From Candidatus Woesearchaeota archaeon (lineage in GTDB: Archaea > Nanobdellota > Nanobdellia > SCGC-AAA011-G17 > ARS1403): DNA of 42,638 nt. The stretch's first letter is position 1, and the number at the start of each line of letters is the position of its first letter. Location: assembly GCA_016181275.1 (NCBI GenBank), contig JACOZQ010000025.1:1-42638 (forward strand), in the 5' to 3' direction. A program made the translations under genes and the position numbers. This document shows positions 16,890-25,834 of this stretch, piece by piece. The notes under the pieces are model-generated. The model was not told where the DNA came from and did not search any database. It saw nothing but the letters and a program-made list of their open reading frames with translations.

Positions 16890-17338
16890 TTAAAATACTT
16901 CAATTTTTAATCCTTTTTCCTTGCAGAAGTTTTTAAAAGCCTCATTTTCAGCTAACTCCTTTCTCCTAATGTTGAAAATATTTTTGCTCCTTTATTTATT
17001 GCCATAGCTAAATGTAGCGCATCTGCTGGTTCAAGTTTGTAATATATTTTCCTTAATTCCAGTGCAAGCTCAAAATCATCAAATTGTGGTGAGGTTATCT
17101 CTATATTTTCTAAAATATCATTAATCTTGTGGAAGGCCATAGCTCTTTCTGTCTCTTTTGGAATTATTTTGACAAGCCCTCTTGATATTTCTCCATAAGT
17201 GAGATTTGATATTATTGCTTTATATTTTCTATTGATGTCATAAAGATATGCTTGGGCCTGTTGTTTTTTATTTTCTTTTTCCTTAGAAAACAATTCAAGA
17301 AAAATGCATGAGTCGGGATAGTGCAATAGCAGCATCAA
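16890..17338 (-). pseudogene. PIN-domain protein (VapC-like), apparently frameshifted near the 3' end
   Basis: SCIFLELF...YGEISRGL...EPADALHLAMAINKGAKIFST typical of PIN. The ORF stops at 16952, but another frame continues RRKELAENEAFKNFCKEKGLKIEVF* to 16890, as expected for a PIN C-terminus. Confidence 0.65.
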
Positions 17339-17365
17339 TCTATATTTCTGCTTGTTCTTTAAATA

Positions 17366-18097
17366 TCATTCGCTTTTATTTATTGCTGCTGATGCCAAAT
17401 ACATCAAGAAAGCCGGGATTAACGGAAGAACACATGGACTTAAAAATGAGACTATACCTGCAATGAAAGCTATTCCCAAATTCAAGCTTCCAAAACTTGC
17501 TATTCCTGCATCAAGATTTATCAAAAAATCTACTGCAAATGGAAAGCTTGCTATTCTTGACAGCTGGCTTGTGAAAACAAACATACCTATTACAATCAAA
17601 ACAGCTCCAAACAAATATCTCAAATAAACAAATATATTCTGGAATTTTGCTATAAAATTCTGGGCTTGATTTGTGAATAATCCAACCAGCATGAAGGGAA
17701 TTCCCAAACCCAAAGAGTAAGATAATAAAAATAAAAACGCCATCGAAGGTTGAGAAATTGCCAATGTTAATATCGCTCCCAAAATTGCTCCGATGCATGG
17801 AGTCCAACCAACTGCAAATGCTGCTCCGAAAATAAACGAAGTTAAATATGATGAGCTGAATCTTCTTTTTATTTTGAACTTGTATTCTTTTTCCAGAAAA
17901 TTAATTTTAATTAACCCCGTGATATACAATCCAAAGATTATTACTAATATTCCGCCGACCCTTCCAAGCCATTTCTGCACTTCATATGAAGAGCCTGAAA
18001 AAATACTCTGCAAAACAACTCCAAGCAATGAAAATATAACTGAGAAACCTAAAACAAAGAATACACTGCTAAAAAAAATATTCCAGTTCTTTTTCAT
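17366..18097 (-). CDS. CcdA-like transmembrane protein with apparently permuted order
   Basis: Begins FFVLGFSVIFSLLGV; middle AFAVGWTPCIGAILGAIL and YSLGLGIPF; ends GIAFIAGIVSFLSPCVLPLIPAFLMYLASAAINKSE. Confidence 0.85.
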   Translation of the reverse strand: MKKNWNIFFSSVFFVLGFSVIFSLLGVVLQSIFSGSSYEVQKWLGRVGGILVIIFGLYITGLIKINFLEKEYKFKIKRRFSSSYLTSFIFGAAFAVGWTPCIGAILGAILTLAISQPSMAFLFLLSYSLGLGIPFMLVGLFTNQAQNFIAKFQNIFVYLRYLFGAVLIVIGMFVFTSQLSRIASFPFAVDFLINLDAGIASFGSLNLGIAFIAGIVSFLSPCVLPLIPAFLMYLASAAINKSE

Positions 18098-18098
18098 T

Positions 18099-18653
18099 TT
18101 ACATACACATGACAATCTCTTTTTTTAAATCTTCTGATGATTTTACTCCTTTTTCCAGCATCCTTACTTGGCCATTGCATATCAATATCATAGGAGCTTG
18201 AGGAGCATTTACAATATCAACTCCAAACTGGGAGATTAATGATCTTGTTAAATCTGCTGGTGAGTTTGCAAATTTCCAGGCATATCCATTTCTTTCAATA
18301 TGTTTTTTTACTTTTTCTTCGTTTTCATTTGGATCTGTGTCTAGAGATATTGAAACAAAACTCTCACCGAGCTCGTCATGAAGCTCTTTTGTTGCTCTCT
18401 GCTGCCTTATTGATGAAGGGCACCACACTGCAAAACTTTCTAATAAAACCGGCTTGTCCTTGAAATCATTTATCCTAAAATATTTCCCTGTGTTTATATC
18501 TTTTAATTCAAAATCTTTCCAGTCTGTTCTTTCAACCTGCTTTTGAGCTGAATTATTTGATTGTATTCTTGGATCTTTTGACAAGTCAATTGTAGCAGAG
18601 CACGCAGTAACAAAGAAAATAAAAATTAAAAATAAAATCAACGAATATCTCAT
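18099..18653 (-). CDS. TlpA-like thioredoxin-fold lipoprotein (degenerate CPSS)
   Basis: Lipobox FVTAC; VLLESFAVWCPSSIRQQRATKELH; close paralog of 12910..13512. Confidence 0.85.
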   Translation of the reverse strand: MRYSLILFLIFIFFVTACSATIDLSKDPRIQSNNSAQKQVERTDWKDFELKDINTGKYFRINDFKDKPVLLESFAVWCPSSIRQQRATKELHDELGESFVSISLDTDPNENEEKVKKHIERNGYAWKFANSPADLTRSLISQFGVDIVNAPQAPMILICNGQVRMLEKGVKSSEDLKKEIVMCM

Positions 18654-18695
18654 TACAATTTGATATAGACTATTTTATATAAATTTTTTTATTAA

Positions 18696-19988
18696 TTATT
18701 TTTTCAATAAAGAATATAACAAGTAGCCAATAATGGTCAAAATAATTCCTCCGATGATGACTTTTGGCTCCAAATTAAACAACATGAAAAAAGAGGTAAC
18801 CCCGCCTAGAAAAGCAAGAACTGGAAAATTTCCTATATTCATTGGAGATTTGAATGGTCTTTTAAGATTCGGATATTTATATCTGGAAACTATTAGAGCC
18901 GCATTTACAGTTATGAATGTTCCATATATTGTAAAATCCGTTATAGAAGCTACTAGATTTATATCCTTGAATAAAGCGAAAGCCATTGTGAAAAGCATGA
19001 CGATAAGAACTGCTATCCACGGAGTTTTTCTTTTTTCATGAATTCTCGACAAAAATTTTAAAGATTTATATTCATGCCCCATTCCATAAGTTAATCTTGA
19101 AGTTGTTACAAGCAGCAAGAGAACTGTATTTCCTGTTGAAAATAAAGCTATGATTGACAAAATTAAAAACGCCTTGCTTCCAAAAACAGAGGCTGCTACA
19201 TCTGCCAATGGAGCTTTGCTCTCTCCTAAAACTTTGTAATCGAGTATACTAACTGCTGTTATTGCTACTAAAATATAGATTATTGTCGTGATTATTATTG
19301 AAAGGACAAGCGCTTTTGGAATAATCTTCTTTGCTGATTTTGTTTCCTCTGCTAATTTTATCACAGCTTCAAATCCAATGAAAGCAAAAAATATAAGGGC
19401 TGCAGCTGATGAAATTCCAGCAAAGCCATTCGGCATTTCCAACAAACTGACCGATCCAATTCTTGGTATTCCAATAAAGATTATAAAAAGCAATCCTAAA
19501 GTTTCTATTGCTGTAAATAAAACATTTAACCAAGAACTTTGCTCAATTCCGTAATAATTTATGAAAGATAAAACTGCAATTAAAACTAAAGCGACAAGAA
19601 AAATTGGAATTGAAAAGAAATTAGCAAATAAAGATGAAAAATAACCACCAAAACCTAAAGCTACTGCTGCTGATGAAACTACACCTTCAAAAAATATAAG
19701 CCATATAACTAAAAATCCAATTCTTTTTGAAAATGATTTTTCTGCATAAATATACTCACCTTCATCTTTCGAGTAAAGCGAGCTGAACTCAGCATAGCTC
19801 AATCCGGTGAATGCTGCTACAAGAGCTGCGAATAAAAAAGATATCCATAGAGCACTTCCAGCCATTCCAGCTGCCGAGCCAATCAAAACATAAATTCCAG
19901 CTCCTAAAATTATTCCTACTCCGGCAAATGTTGTCTGCCAGAGCGAGAGCTCTTTTTTAAGCTTTGAACCGTCTTTTGATATTGCCAT
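18696..19988 (-). CDS. APC-family amino acid permease
   Basis: LSLWQTTFAGVGIILGAGIYVLIG, multi-TM 430 aa. Confidence 0.93.
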   Translation of the reverse strand: MAISKDGSKLKKELSLWQTTFAGVGIILGAGIYVLIGSAAGMAGSALWISFLFAALVAAFTGLSYAEFSSLYSKDEGEYIYAEKSFSKRIGFLVIWLIFFEGVVSSAAVALGFGGYFSSLFANFFSIPIFLVALVLIAVLSFINYYGIEQSSWLNVLFTAIETLGLLFIIFIGIPRIGSVSLLEMPNGFAGISSAAALIFFAFIGFEAVIKLAEETKSAKKIIPKALVLSIIITTIIYILVAITAVSILDYKVLGESKAPLADVAASVFGSKAFLILSIIALFSTGNTVLLLLVTTSRLTYGMGHEYKSLKFLSRIHEKRKTPWIAVLIVMLFTMAFALFKDINLVASITDFTIYGTFITVNAALIVSRYKYPNLKRPFKSPMNIGNFPVLAFLGGVTSFFMLFNLEPKVIIGGIILTIIGYLLYSLLKK

Positions 19989-19998
19989 TGATCACCCC

Positions 19999-21216
19999 TT
20001 AACAAGTAATTTTATTTAATGAACTAATAAATATATCTATCTCTTCTTCTGTATTGTAAATATAAAATGAAATTCTTGCTACCCCTTTTTTATCCAGGCC
20101 TTCAACTAATGGCTGAGCACAAAGCATTCCTGATCTTAGCATTATGTTATTCATGCTATCCAGAACTCCTGCGAGCTCGTGAGCTGAAACATTTTTCATA
20201 TTAAAACTTATAATTCCTGTTCTCTCTTCAACATTCATAGGCCCATAAATTTCAATATTATTAACTGCTTTCATCCTCGCTAGAGCATATTCAGCCAGTT
20301 CTTTTTCATGCTTTCTTAGTTTTTCAATTCCAATTTTTTCTAGATACTTTACTGCTTCTGCAAAGCCAACACCCCCTGCAATATTTGGGGTTCCTGCCTC
20401 GAACTTCCATGGCAATTTGTTCGGCTTCCAGCTATTTTTATGAACTTCCTGAATCATATCTCCCCCTAATAAAAAGGCCGGCATCTTTTCAAGCAAATCT
20501 TTTTTTCCAGCCAGGGCTCCGATACCAGTAGGGCCTAGCATTTTGTGAGCTGAAAAAGCAATAAAATCGGCATTCAATTTTCTGAAATTTATTCTTATGT
20601 GAGGAGCTGACTGAGCTGCATCTACTATAAATAAAGAATTATTTTCATGTGCTAATTTTTCAATTTTCTCAACAGGATTTATTGTGCCAAGAACGTTTGA
20701 TGAATGGGCGACAGTTATTATTTTTGTTCTCTTTGTAATCTCTTTCTTATACTGGTTTAAATCTAAAGTCCCATCTTCATTTACATCAATGAATTTTACT
20801 TTTATACCATTTAATTTCTGCAGTTCAAGCAAGGGAACTATGTTGCTATGATGTTCCATCAATGTTGTTATTATTTCATCTCCTTTTTTCAAGTTCTTTG
20901 AAAGAGAATAATAAATTAAATTTAATGATTCTGTAGTATTTCTTGTAAAGATTATTTCTTTCTGTTTTGCATTTATAAATTTCCCAATAGTTCTATGAGC
21001 TTGCTCGTATAAATCAGATGCTTCTCTTGACAATCTATGGACTCCACGATGAATATTTGCATTGTGCTGCTTGTAAAAATCCATAATTGACTCTAAAACC
21101 TGCTTTGGCTTTTGTGTTGTTGCAGCATTATCAAAATAGATTATTTCTTTTCCATTAATTTTTCTATCAAATATCGGAAAATCTGATCTTATTTTTTCAG
21201 GATTAAGATTAAACAT
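19999..21216 (-). CDS. sufS: Cysteine desulfurase (SufS type)
   Basis: YFDNAATTQKPKQV, HRGVHRLSREASDLYE, VDAAQSAPHIRI, FSAHKMLGPTGIGAL, RSGMLCAQP. Confidence 0.94.
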   Translation of the reverse strand: MFNLNPEKIRSDFPIFDRKINGKEIIYFDNAATTQKPKQVLESIMDFYKQHNANIHRGVHRLSREASDLYEQAHRTIGKFINAKQKEIIFTRNTTESLNLIYYSLSKNLKKGDEIITTLMEHHSNIVPLLELQKLNGIKVKFIDVNEDGTLDLNQYKKEITKRTKIITVAHSSNVLGTINPVEKIEKLAHENNSLFIVDAAQSAPHIRINFRKLNADFIAFSAHKMLGPTGIGALAGKKDLLEKMPAFLLGGDMIQEVHKNSWKPNKLPWKFEAGTPNIAGGVGFAEAVKYLEKIGIEKLRKHEKELAEYALARMKAVNNIEIYGPMNVEERTGIISFNMKNVSAHELAGVLDSMNNIMLRSGMLCAQPLVEGLDKKGVARISFYIYNTEEEIDIFISSLNKITC

Positions 21217-21664
21217 TATTATCCTCCTTAGAAGAGTAATCTCCTAAATATACTGTATAATTATCTTCTTCAGTGCAGTTTTCTTCATTCGAGCCATAAC
21301 TTGTATCATTTTTGCTGAAATTGATAATACAAAACTCTTCGGAATTTACTCCATTGCAGTTTCCATGTTTTATGTAATTATATATCCCTTGAGCTGAAAA
21401 AATAAGACTTAATATTAACAAGATTATTAGAATCCATGAGATTAATTCAAAATTTTTGAAAACAAAAATTCCTAATTTCTGATTTTTATCTAAAAGTCTT
21501 CCAGAGATTTGCGACTTCAACCTTTCATCCAATCTTGACCGGCATTTTCTGAAAGTTGCTTTTCTTAAAACGCAATCTAATGCCTCAATAAACAAACGAC
21601 GATGCGTTGCACTGAAAATTGCAAGTATACCTAATATTGGAAGAGTTATCAAGCAGATTACCAT
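21209..21664 (-). CDS. Hypothetical membrane protein
   Basis: Two TM segments flanking a basic loop; acidic Asn/Ser/Thr-rich C-terminal tail. Confidence 0.55.
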   Translation of the reverse strand: MVICLITLPILGILAIFSATHRRLFIEALDCVLRKATFRKCRSRLDERLKSQISGRLLDKNQKLGIFVFKNFELISWILIILLILSLIFSAQGIYNYIKHGNCNGVNSEEFCIINFSKNDTSYGSNEENCTEEDNYTVYLGDYSSKEDNNV

Positions 21665-21735
21665 AATTGCATTATAAATATTTATAATTTAAAAGAAATA
21701 AAGTTACCAAACAGATAGTTAATAATTCTAAGGGA

Positions 21736-22446
21736 TTAATTTCTTATAACAATTTCTTCAAATCCATCGAATATATCTCTCTTTATTTCCTCGAGCTCTT
21801 CTGTGCTGAAAGATTTTATACTCTCAAACTTTTTATCAATAAGTCCATCTTTTCTTGCAACAAAATTTTGTATCGCATACTTTTTTGCTTTCTTTTCAAT
21901 CAAATTGTAAATCCATCTACTTATTTCATTAATTTTTTGTGGGTCATGATATCCTGGAACAACCGTAGTTCTGAGCTCATAATCCAATTCAGATCCTGCA
22001 ATAATTTTTATACTTTTTTCAATATTATTTAGATTTATATTAATTCCTGTAATGCTCTCGTAAAATTCTTTGCTGTGTTTTATATCAATAGCAACATAAT
22101 CAATTAATTTTTTATCAATAATTTCCTGCAATAATTTTGGATTGCTCCCATTTGTGTCGAGCTTAATTTTATAATCTAATTTTTTAATCTCCTTGAGAAA
22201 ATCGGGCAGTTCTGTGTTAATCAAAGCTTCACCACCTGTAATACAAACACCATCAAGATATTTTTTTCTCTCTTTTAAAAATAATAGAACTTCTTTTTTG
22301 TTCAAAAATTTACTCTCATGCGATATTACTAATTTTGGATTGTGGCAATATCCACACCTGAAATTACATCCATGCAAAAAAATTGTGCATGCCAATTTTC
22401 CAGGATAATCTATCAAAGTAAATTTCTGCAATCCTGCTATATTCAT
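21736..22446 (-). CDS. nrdG: Anaerobic ribonucleotide reductase activating protein (radical SAM)
   Basis: FTLIDYPGKLACTIFLHGCNFRCGYCHNPKL (CxxxCxxC), GVCITGGEALI. Confidence 0.93.
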   Translation of the reverse strand: MNIAGLQKFTLIDYPGKLACTIFLHGCNFRCGYCHNPKLVISHESKFLNKKEVLLFLKERKKYLDGVCITGGEALINTELPDFLKEIKKLDYKIKLDTNGSNPKLLQEIIDKKLIDYVAIDIKHSKEFYESITGININLNNIEKSIKIIAGSELDYELRTTVVPGYHDPQKINEISRWIYNLIEKKAKKYAIQNFVARKDGLIDKKFESIKSFSTEELEEIKRDIFDGFEEIVIRN

Positions 22447-22565
22447 CTTGCTTTCATTTCAAATGTTTTCCTTTCTTTAAATTCAGCTGCTTTTCCTTCA
22501 TTCCACTGCTCTACGGGTCTCAAATATCCCACTACTCTTGAATACACCTCGCATTTTGTTTTCAT
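22443..22565 (-). CDS. Stand-alone NrdD glycyl-radical segment, 40 aa (MKTKCEVYSRVVGYLRPVEQWNEGKAAEFKERKTFEMKAR)
   Basis: SRVVGYLRPV...WNEGKxxEFKERKTF matches the C-terminal end of class III NrdD; SD GGAGGTGAAAA before ATG; stop overlaps nrdG start (ATGA). Confidence 0.85.
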   Translation of the reverse strand: MKTKCEVYSRVVGYLRPVEQWNEGKAAEFKERKTFEMKAR

Positions 22566-22598
22566 TTTTCACCTCCATGAATATTAATATTATTAATT

Positions 22599-24578
22599 TT
22601 AATCTATTAATTCACATTTAGGACAATACTCGTGCTCTCCTGAAAGATAACCATGGATTGGGCATATTGAAAACGTTGGTGTTAAAGTGAAATACGGCAG
22701 ATTAAAATTCTGAGCTATTTTTTTAACTAATAGTGGAACAGCTTCTTTATTAATTCTCTCTCCTAAGAATGCATGAAAAACAGTCCCTCCAGTATATTTT
22801 ATTTGCAATTCGTCCTGTAATTCCAAAGCATGAAATAAATCTGTAGTGTAACTAACTGGAAGGTGAGTTGAATTTGTATAATAATCCTTGAAACCATTTT
22901 TATTAGCTGTCATTATATTGCCAAATCTTTTTTTATCGATGCTGGCAAACCTATAAGTTGTTCCTTCTCCGGGTGTTGCTTCTAAATTATATATATTCCC
23001 TGTTTCTTCCTGGTACTCGGCTATTTTATTCCTCATGAAATCTAAAACCTTTAAAGCAAATTTTCTTCCTTTTTCACTTGCTATATTTTCGTTCATGAAA
23101 TTTAAAATTGATTCATTCATTCCTAATAATCCTATTGTTGAGAAATGATTATTCCAATATCTTTCATATCCATCATAAACATCTCTCATGTAAAATTTTG
23201 AATATGGATACAATCCTTTTTGTGTGAAATTTTCAAGGACTTTTCTTTTTATTTCCAGGGAATCTTTTGCAAGATCCATCATCTCATTCAATCTTGAAAA
23301 GAAATCTTCTTCATTGGAAGAGATATATCCTATTCTTGACATATTTATGGTTACTACTCCAATCGAGCCTGTTTTTGGATTTGCTCCAAACAAGCCGCCT
23401 CCTCTTTTTCTCAGCTCTTTATTGTCGAGTCTAAGCCTGCAACACATACTCCTAGCATCTTCAGGTTTCATATCAGAATTTACAAAATTTGAAAAATAAG
23501 GTATCCCGTATTTTGCAGTCATCTCCCATATCGGATCATGATCTTCATTTTCCCAGTCAAAATCTTTTGTTATATTATAAGTTGGAATTGGAAAAGTAAA
23601 AACTCTCCCTGAAGCATCTCCTTCCATCATTGCTTCTGCAAATGCCCTGTTTATCATGCTCATCTCTTTTTCAAAATCCTTGTATGTTTCTTCTTTTTCT
23701 TCTCCACCAATTATTACATGCTCATTCTTCATATAATCCGGAACTTTCAGATCCATTGTGATATTTGTAAATGGGCTTTGAAAACCAACTCGCGTCGGGA
23801 CAGACATATTAAAACAGAATTCCTGCATGCACTGCTTAACTTCTTTATAACTTAAATTATCATATCTAATAAAAGGTGCTAATAAAGTATCAAAATTTGA
23901 AAATGCCTGGGCTCCTGCAGCTTCTCCCTGCAATGTGTAGAAAAAATTAACTACTTGGCCGAGAGCTGTCCTAAAATGCTGAGCTGGTTTTGACTGAACC
24001 TTTCCCGGAACTCCTGTAAATCCCTTTAATAATAAATCCCTTAGATCCCAACCTACACAATACGGACCAAGAACACCTAAATCATGTATATGAAAATCAG
24101 CTCGCTCATGGGCTTTTCTTATTTTTTCAGGATAGATTCTTCCGAGCCAATAATTCTTAACTATTTTTTCAGTAATAAAATTGTTCAATCCTTGAAGAGA
24201 AAAGGCCATGTTAGCATTTTCCTTGACACTCCAATCTTTTTCTCCAATATAGTCTTCGACGACTTCAATCGTATCAAATACTGCCTTTATATCTCTTAAC
24301 TCCCTGTGGCTTTGCCTGTAAAGAATATAACTTTTTGCTGTTTTTGCATGTCCTTCTTCTATCAGAACTTTTTCAACAATATCCTGGACTTCTTCAACTG
24401 AAGGAGTGATGTCCTTAAATCTTTTTTCAATCTCTTCAACAACTAGATTTCCAAGAGATTCTGATCTTTTTCTATCTTCTCCGCCTACTGATTTGGCAGC
24501 TTTCCAGATAGCTGTAATAATTTTTTCCTTGTTAAAATCTACAACCCTTCCATCTCTTTTTCTTATCTTGTTTATCAT
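22599..24578 (-). CDS. nrdD: Anaerobic ribonucleoside-triphosphate reductase, ATP-cone plus catalytic body, ends at zinc site
   Basis: N-terminal ATP-cone (IRKRDGRVVDFNKEKI); HIHDLGVLGPYCVGWDL; C-terminus SICPIHGYLSGEHEYCPKCELID*, without GY motif. Confidence 0.95.
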   Translation of the reverse strand: MINKIRKRDGRVVDFNKEKIITAIWKAAKSVGGEDRKRSESLGNLVVEEIEKRFKDITPSVEEVQDIVEKVLIEEGHAKTAKSYILYRQSHRELRDIKAVFDTIEVVEDYIGEKDWSVKENANMAFSLQGLNNFITEKIVKNYWLGRIYPEKIRKAHERADFHIHDLGVLGPYCVGWDLRDLLLKGFTGVPGKVQSKPAQHFRTALGQVVNFFYTLQGEAAGAQAFSNFDTLLAPFIRYDNLSYKEVKQCMQEFCFNMSVPTRVGFQSPFTNITMDLKVPDYMKNEHVIIGGEEKEETYKDFEKEMSMINRAFAEAMMEGDASGRVFTFPIPTYNITKDFDWENEDHDPIWEMTAKYGIPYFSNFVNSDMKPEDARSMCCRLRLDNKELRKRGGGLFGANPKTGSIGVVTINMSRIGYISSNEEDFFSRLNEMMDLAKDSLEIKRKVLENFTQKGLYPYSKFYMRDVYDGYERYWNNHFSTIGLLGMNESILNFMNENIASEKGRKFALKVLDFMRNKIAEYQEETGNIYNLEATPGEGTTYRFASIDKKRFGNIMTANKNGFKDYYTNSTHLPVSYTTDLFHALELQDELQIKYTGGTVFHAFLGERINKEAVPLLVKKIAQNFNLPYFTLTPTFSICPIHGYLSGEHEYCPKCELID

Positions 24579-24643
24579 CTCTTTAATTTTTAGGAAACTT
24601 TTAAAAGTAAATAAAGATTATAGTTACTAACAGGAAAGTTGAA

Positions 24644-24985
24644 ATGAAAAAATGCAATGTATTGAGTTTCACTGGCTTGATGGGGAAAAAATGGACCTTT
24701 GTGATTCTCGAGCAGATAGCCTTAAACAAGGATGAGGGATTTAATTTCCTAACTAAAAAAATCAAAAATATAAGCCCGAAGATCTTATCTTCCAGATTAA
24801 AGGAGCTTGAGCTGGCTGAATTCTTGGATAAAGATATTGAGCAAAACCCCTTGAGAAGCCATTATAAATTGAGCAAAAAAGGAAAAGAAATTTATCAAAT
24901 ATTTAAATCTCTTAAATTGTGGAATTCAAAATACTCTGAAAACTGCTACAAAAAAGAATGTGCTAATTGCGAGCTACTTCAATAA
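24644..24985 (+). CDS. HxlR-like winged-helix regulator with C-terminal Cys cluster
   Basis: GKKWTFVILEQI...FNFLTKKIKNISPKILSSRLKELE; C-terminal CYKKECANCELL. Confidence 0.82.
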   Translation: MKKCNVLSFTGLMGKKWTFVILEQIALNKDEGFNFLTKKIKNISPKILSSRLKELELAEFLDKDIEQNPLRSHYKLSKKGKEIYQIFKSLKLWNSKYSENCYKKECANCELLQ

Positions 24986-25834
24986 TCTCAGTAAAATGCT
25001 TTTTTCTATATGCAATCTATTTTCAGCTTGATCGTAAACTAAACTTTGCCTTGAATCCATAACTTCATCTGTTACTTCCTCATTTCTAGAAGCTGGAAGG
25101 CAGTGCATAAACTTTGCATTACCTAAAAGTTTTTTATTGACCTGAAATTTTCTCAGCAGCTTTTTTCTTTTTGCATATTGTGATTTTTCAACATGATATG
25201 AATACCAAGTATCTGTATAAATTATATCTCCTTTAGCATCAGCTGGATTATATGAAAGAGAATATTTTCCTTGGATCTTTGGCTTGAGTTGCTTTGGACA
25301 GATAATTTTTAATTTTATTCCAACTTTTGGACAAGCATAAATCAATGAGGTTGTTATATTATTGTCAGCATCTCCGATGAAAGTCAATTTTATTCCATTT
25401 AATTTTCCAAATTTTTCTTTTATCGTCAACAAATCTCCTAAGATTTGGCAAGGATGAGAAAAATTCGTCAAACCATTAATTATTGGAACTGATGAATATC
25501 TTGATAGCTCCTCTAGCTGCTCGTGCTCATACAATCTTGCCATGATAATATTTACATATCTTGAAGTCACTTTTGAAAAATCCTTGATAGATTCTTTTTC
25601 TCCTAAAACAGAATGCGACAAGTCATAAAAAATAGCATGCCCACCTAATTGATACATTGCTATATCAAAGGATAGATGCGTTCTTAATGATGGTTTTGCA
25701 AAAAGCATGAGCAAAGTTTTTCTTGATAATTTTTTTGAAAATCTTTTAGGCCGTTTTTTTATTTTTTCTGCTAGCTTTATAAAATCTAGAATCTCTTCTT
25801 CTGAATAATTTTTCAATGTTAGTAAATGTTTCAT
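24974..25834 (-). CDS. argF: Ornithine carbamoyltransferase
   Basis: FAKPSLRTHLSFD, NGLTNFSHPCQILGDLLTI, FMHCLPASRNEEVTDEV. Confidence 0.92.
   Translation of the reverse strand: MKHLLTLKNYSEEEILDFIKLAEKIKKRPKRFSKKLSRKTLLMLFAKPSLRTHLSFDIAMYQLGGHAIFYDLSHSVLGEKESIKDFSKVTSRYVNIIMARLYEHEQLEELSRYSSVPIINGLTNFSHPCQILGDLLTIKEKFGKLNGIKLTFIGDADNNITTSLIYACPKVGIKLKIICPKQLKPKIQGKYSLSYNPADAKGDIIYTDTWYSYHVEKSQYAKRKKLLRKFQVNKKLLGNAKFMHCLPASRNEEVTDEVMDSRQSLVYDQAENRLHIEKSILLRLLK

Noticed and set aside
22342-22587. 81-aa plus-strand ORF
   Set aside because: Antisense to nrdG and the glycyl-radical mini-gene, which has a strong SD and conserved motif.
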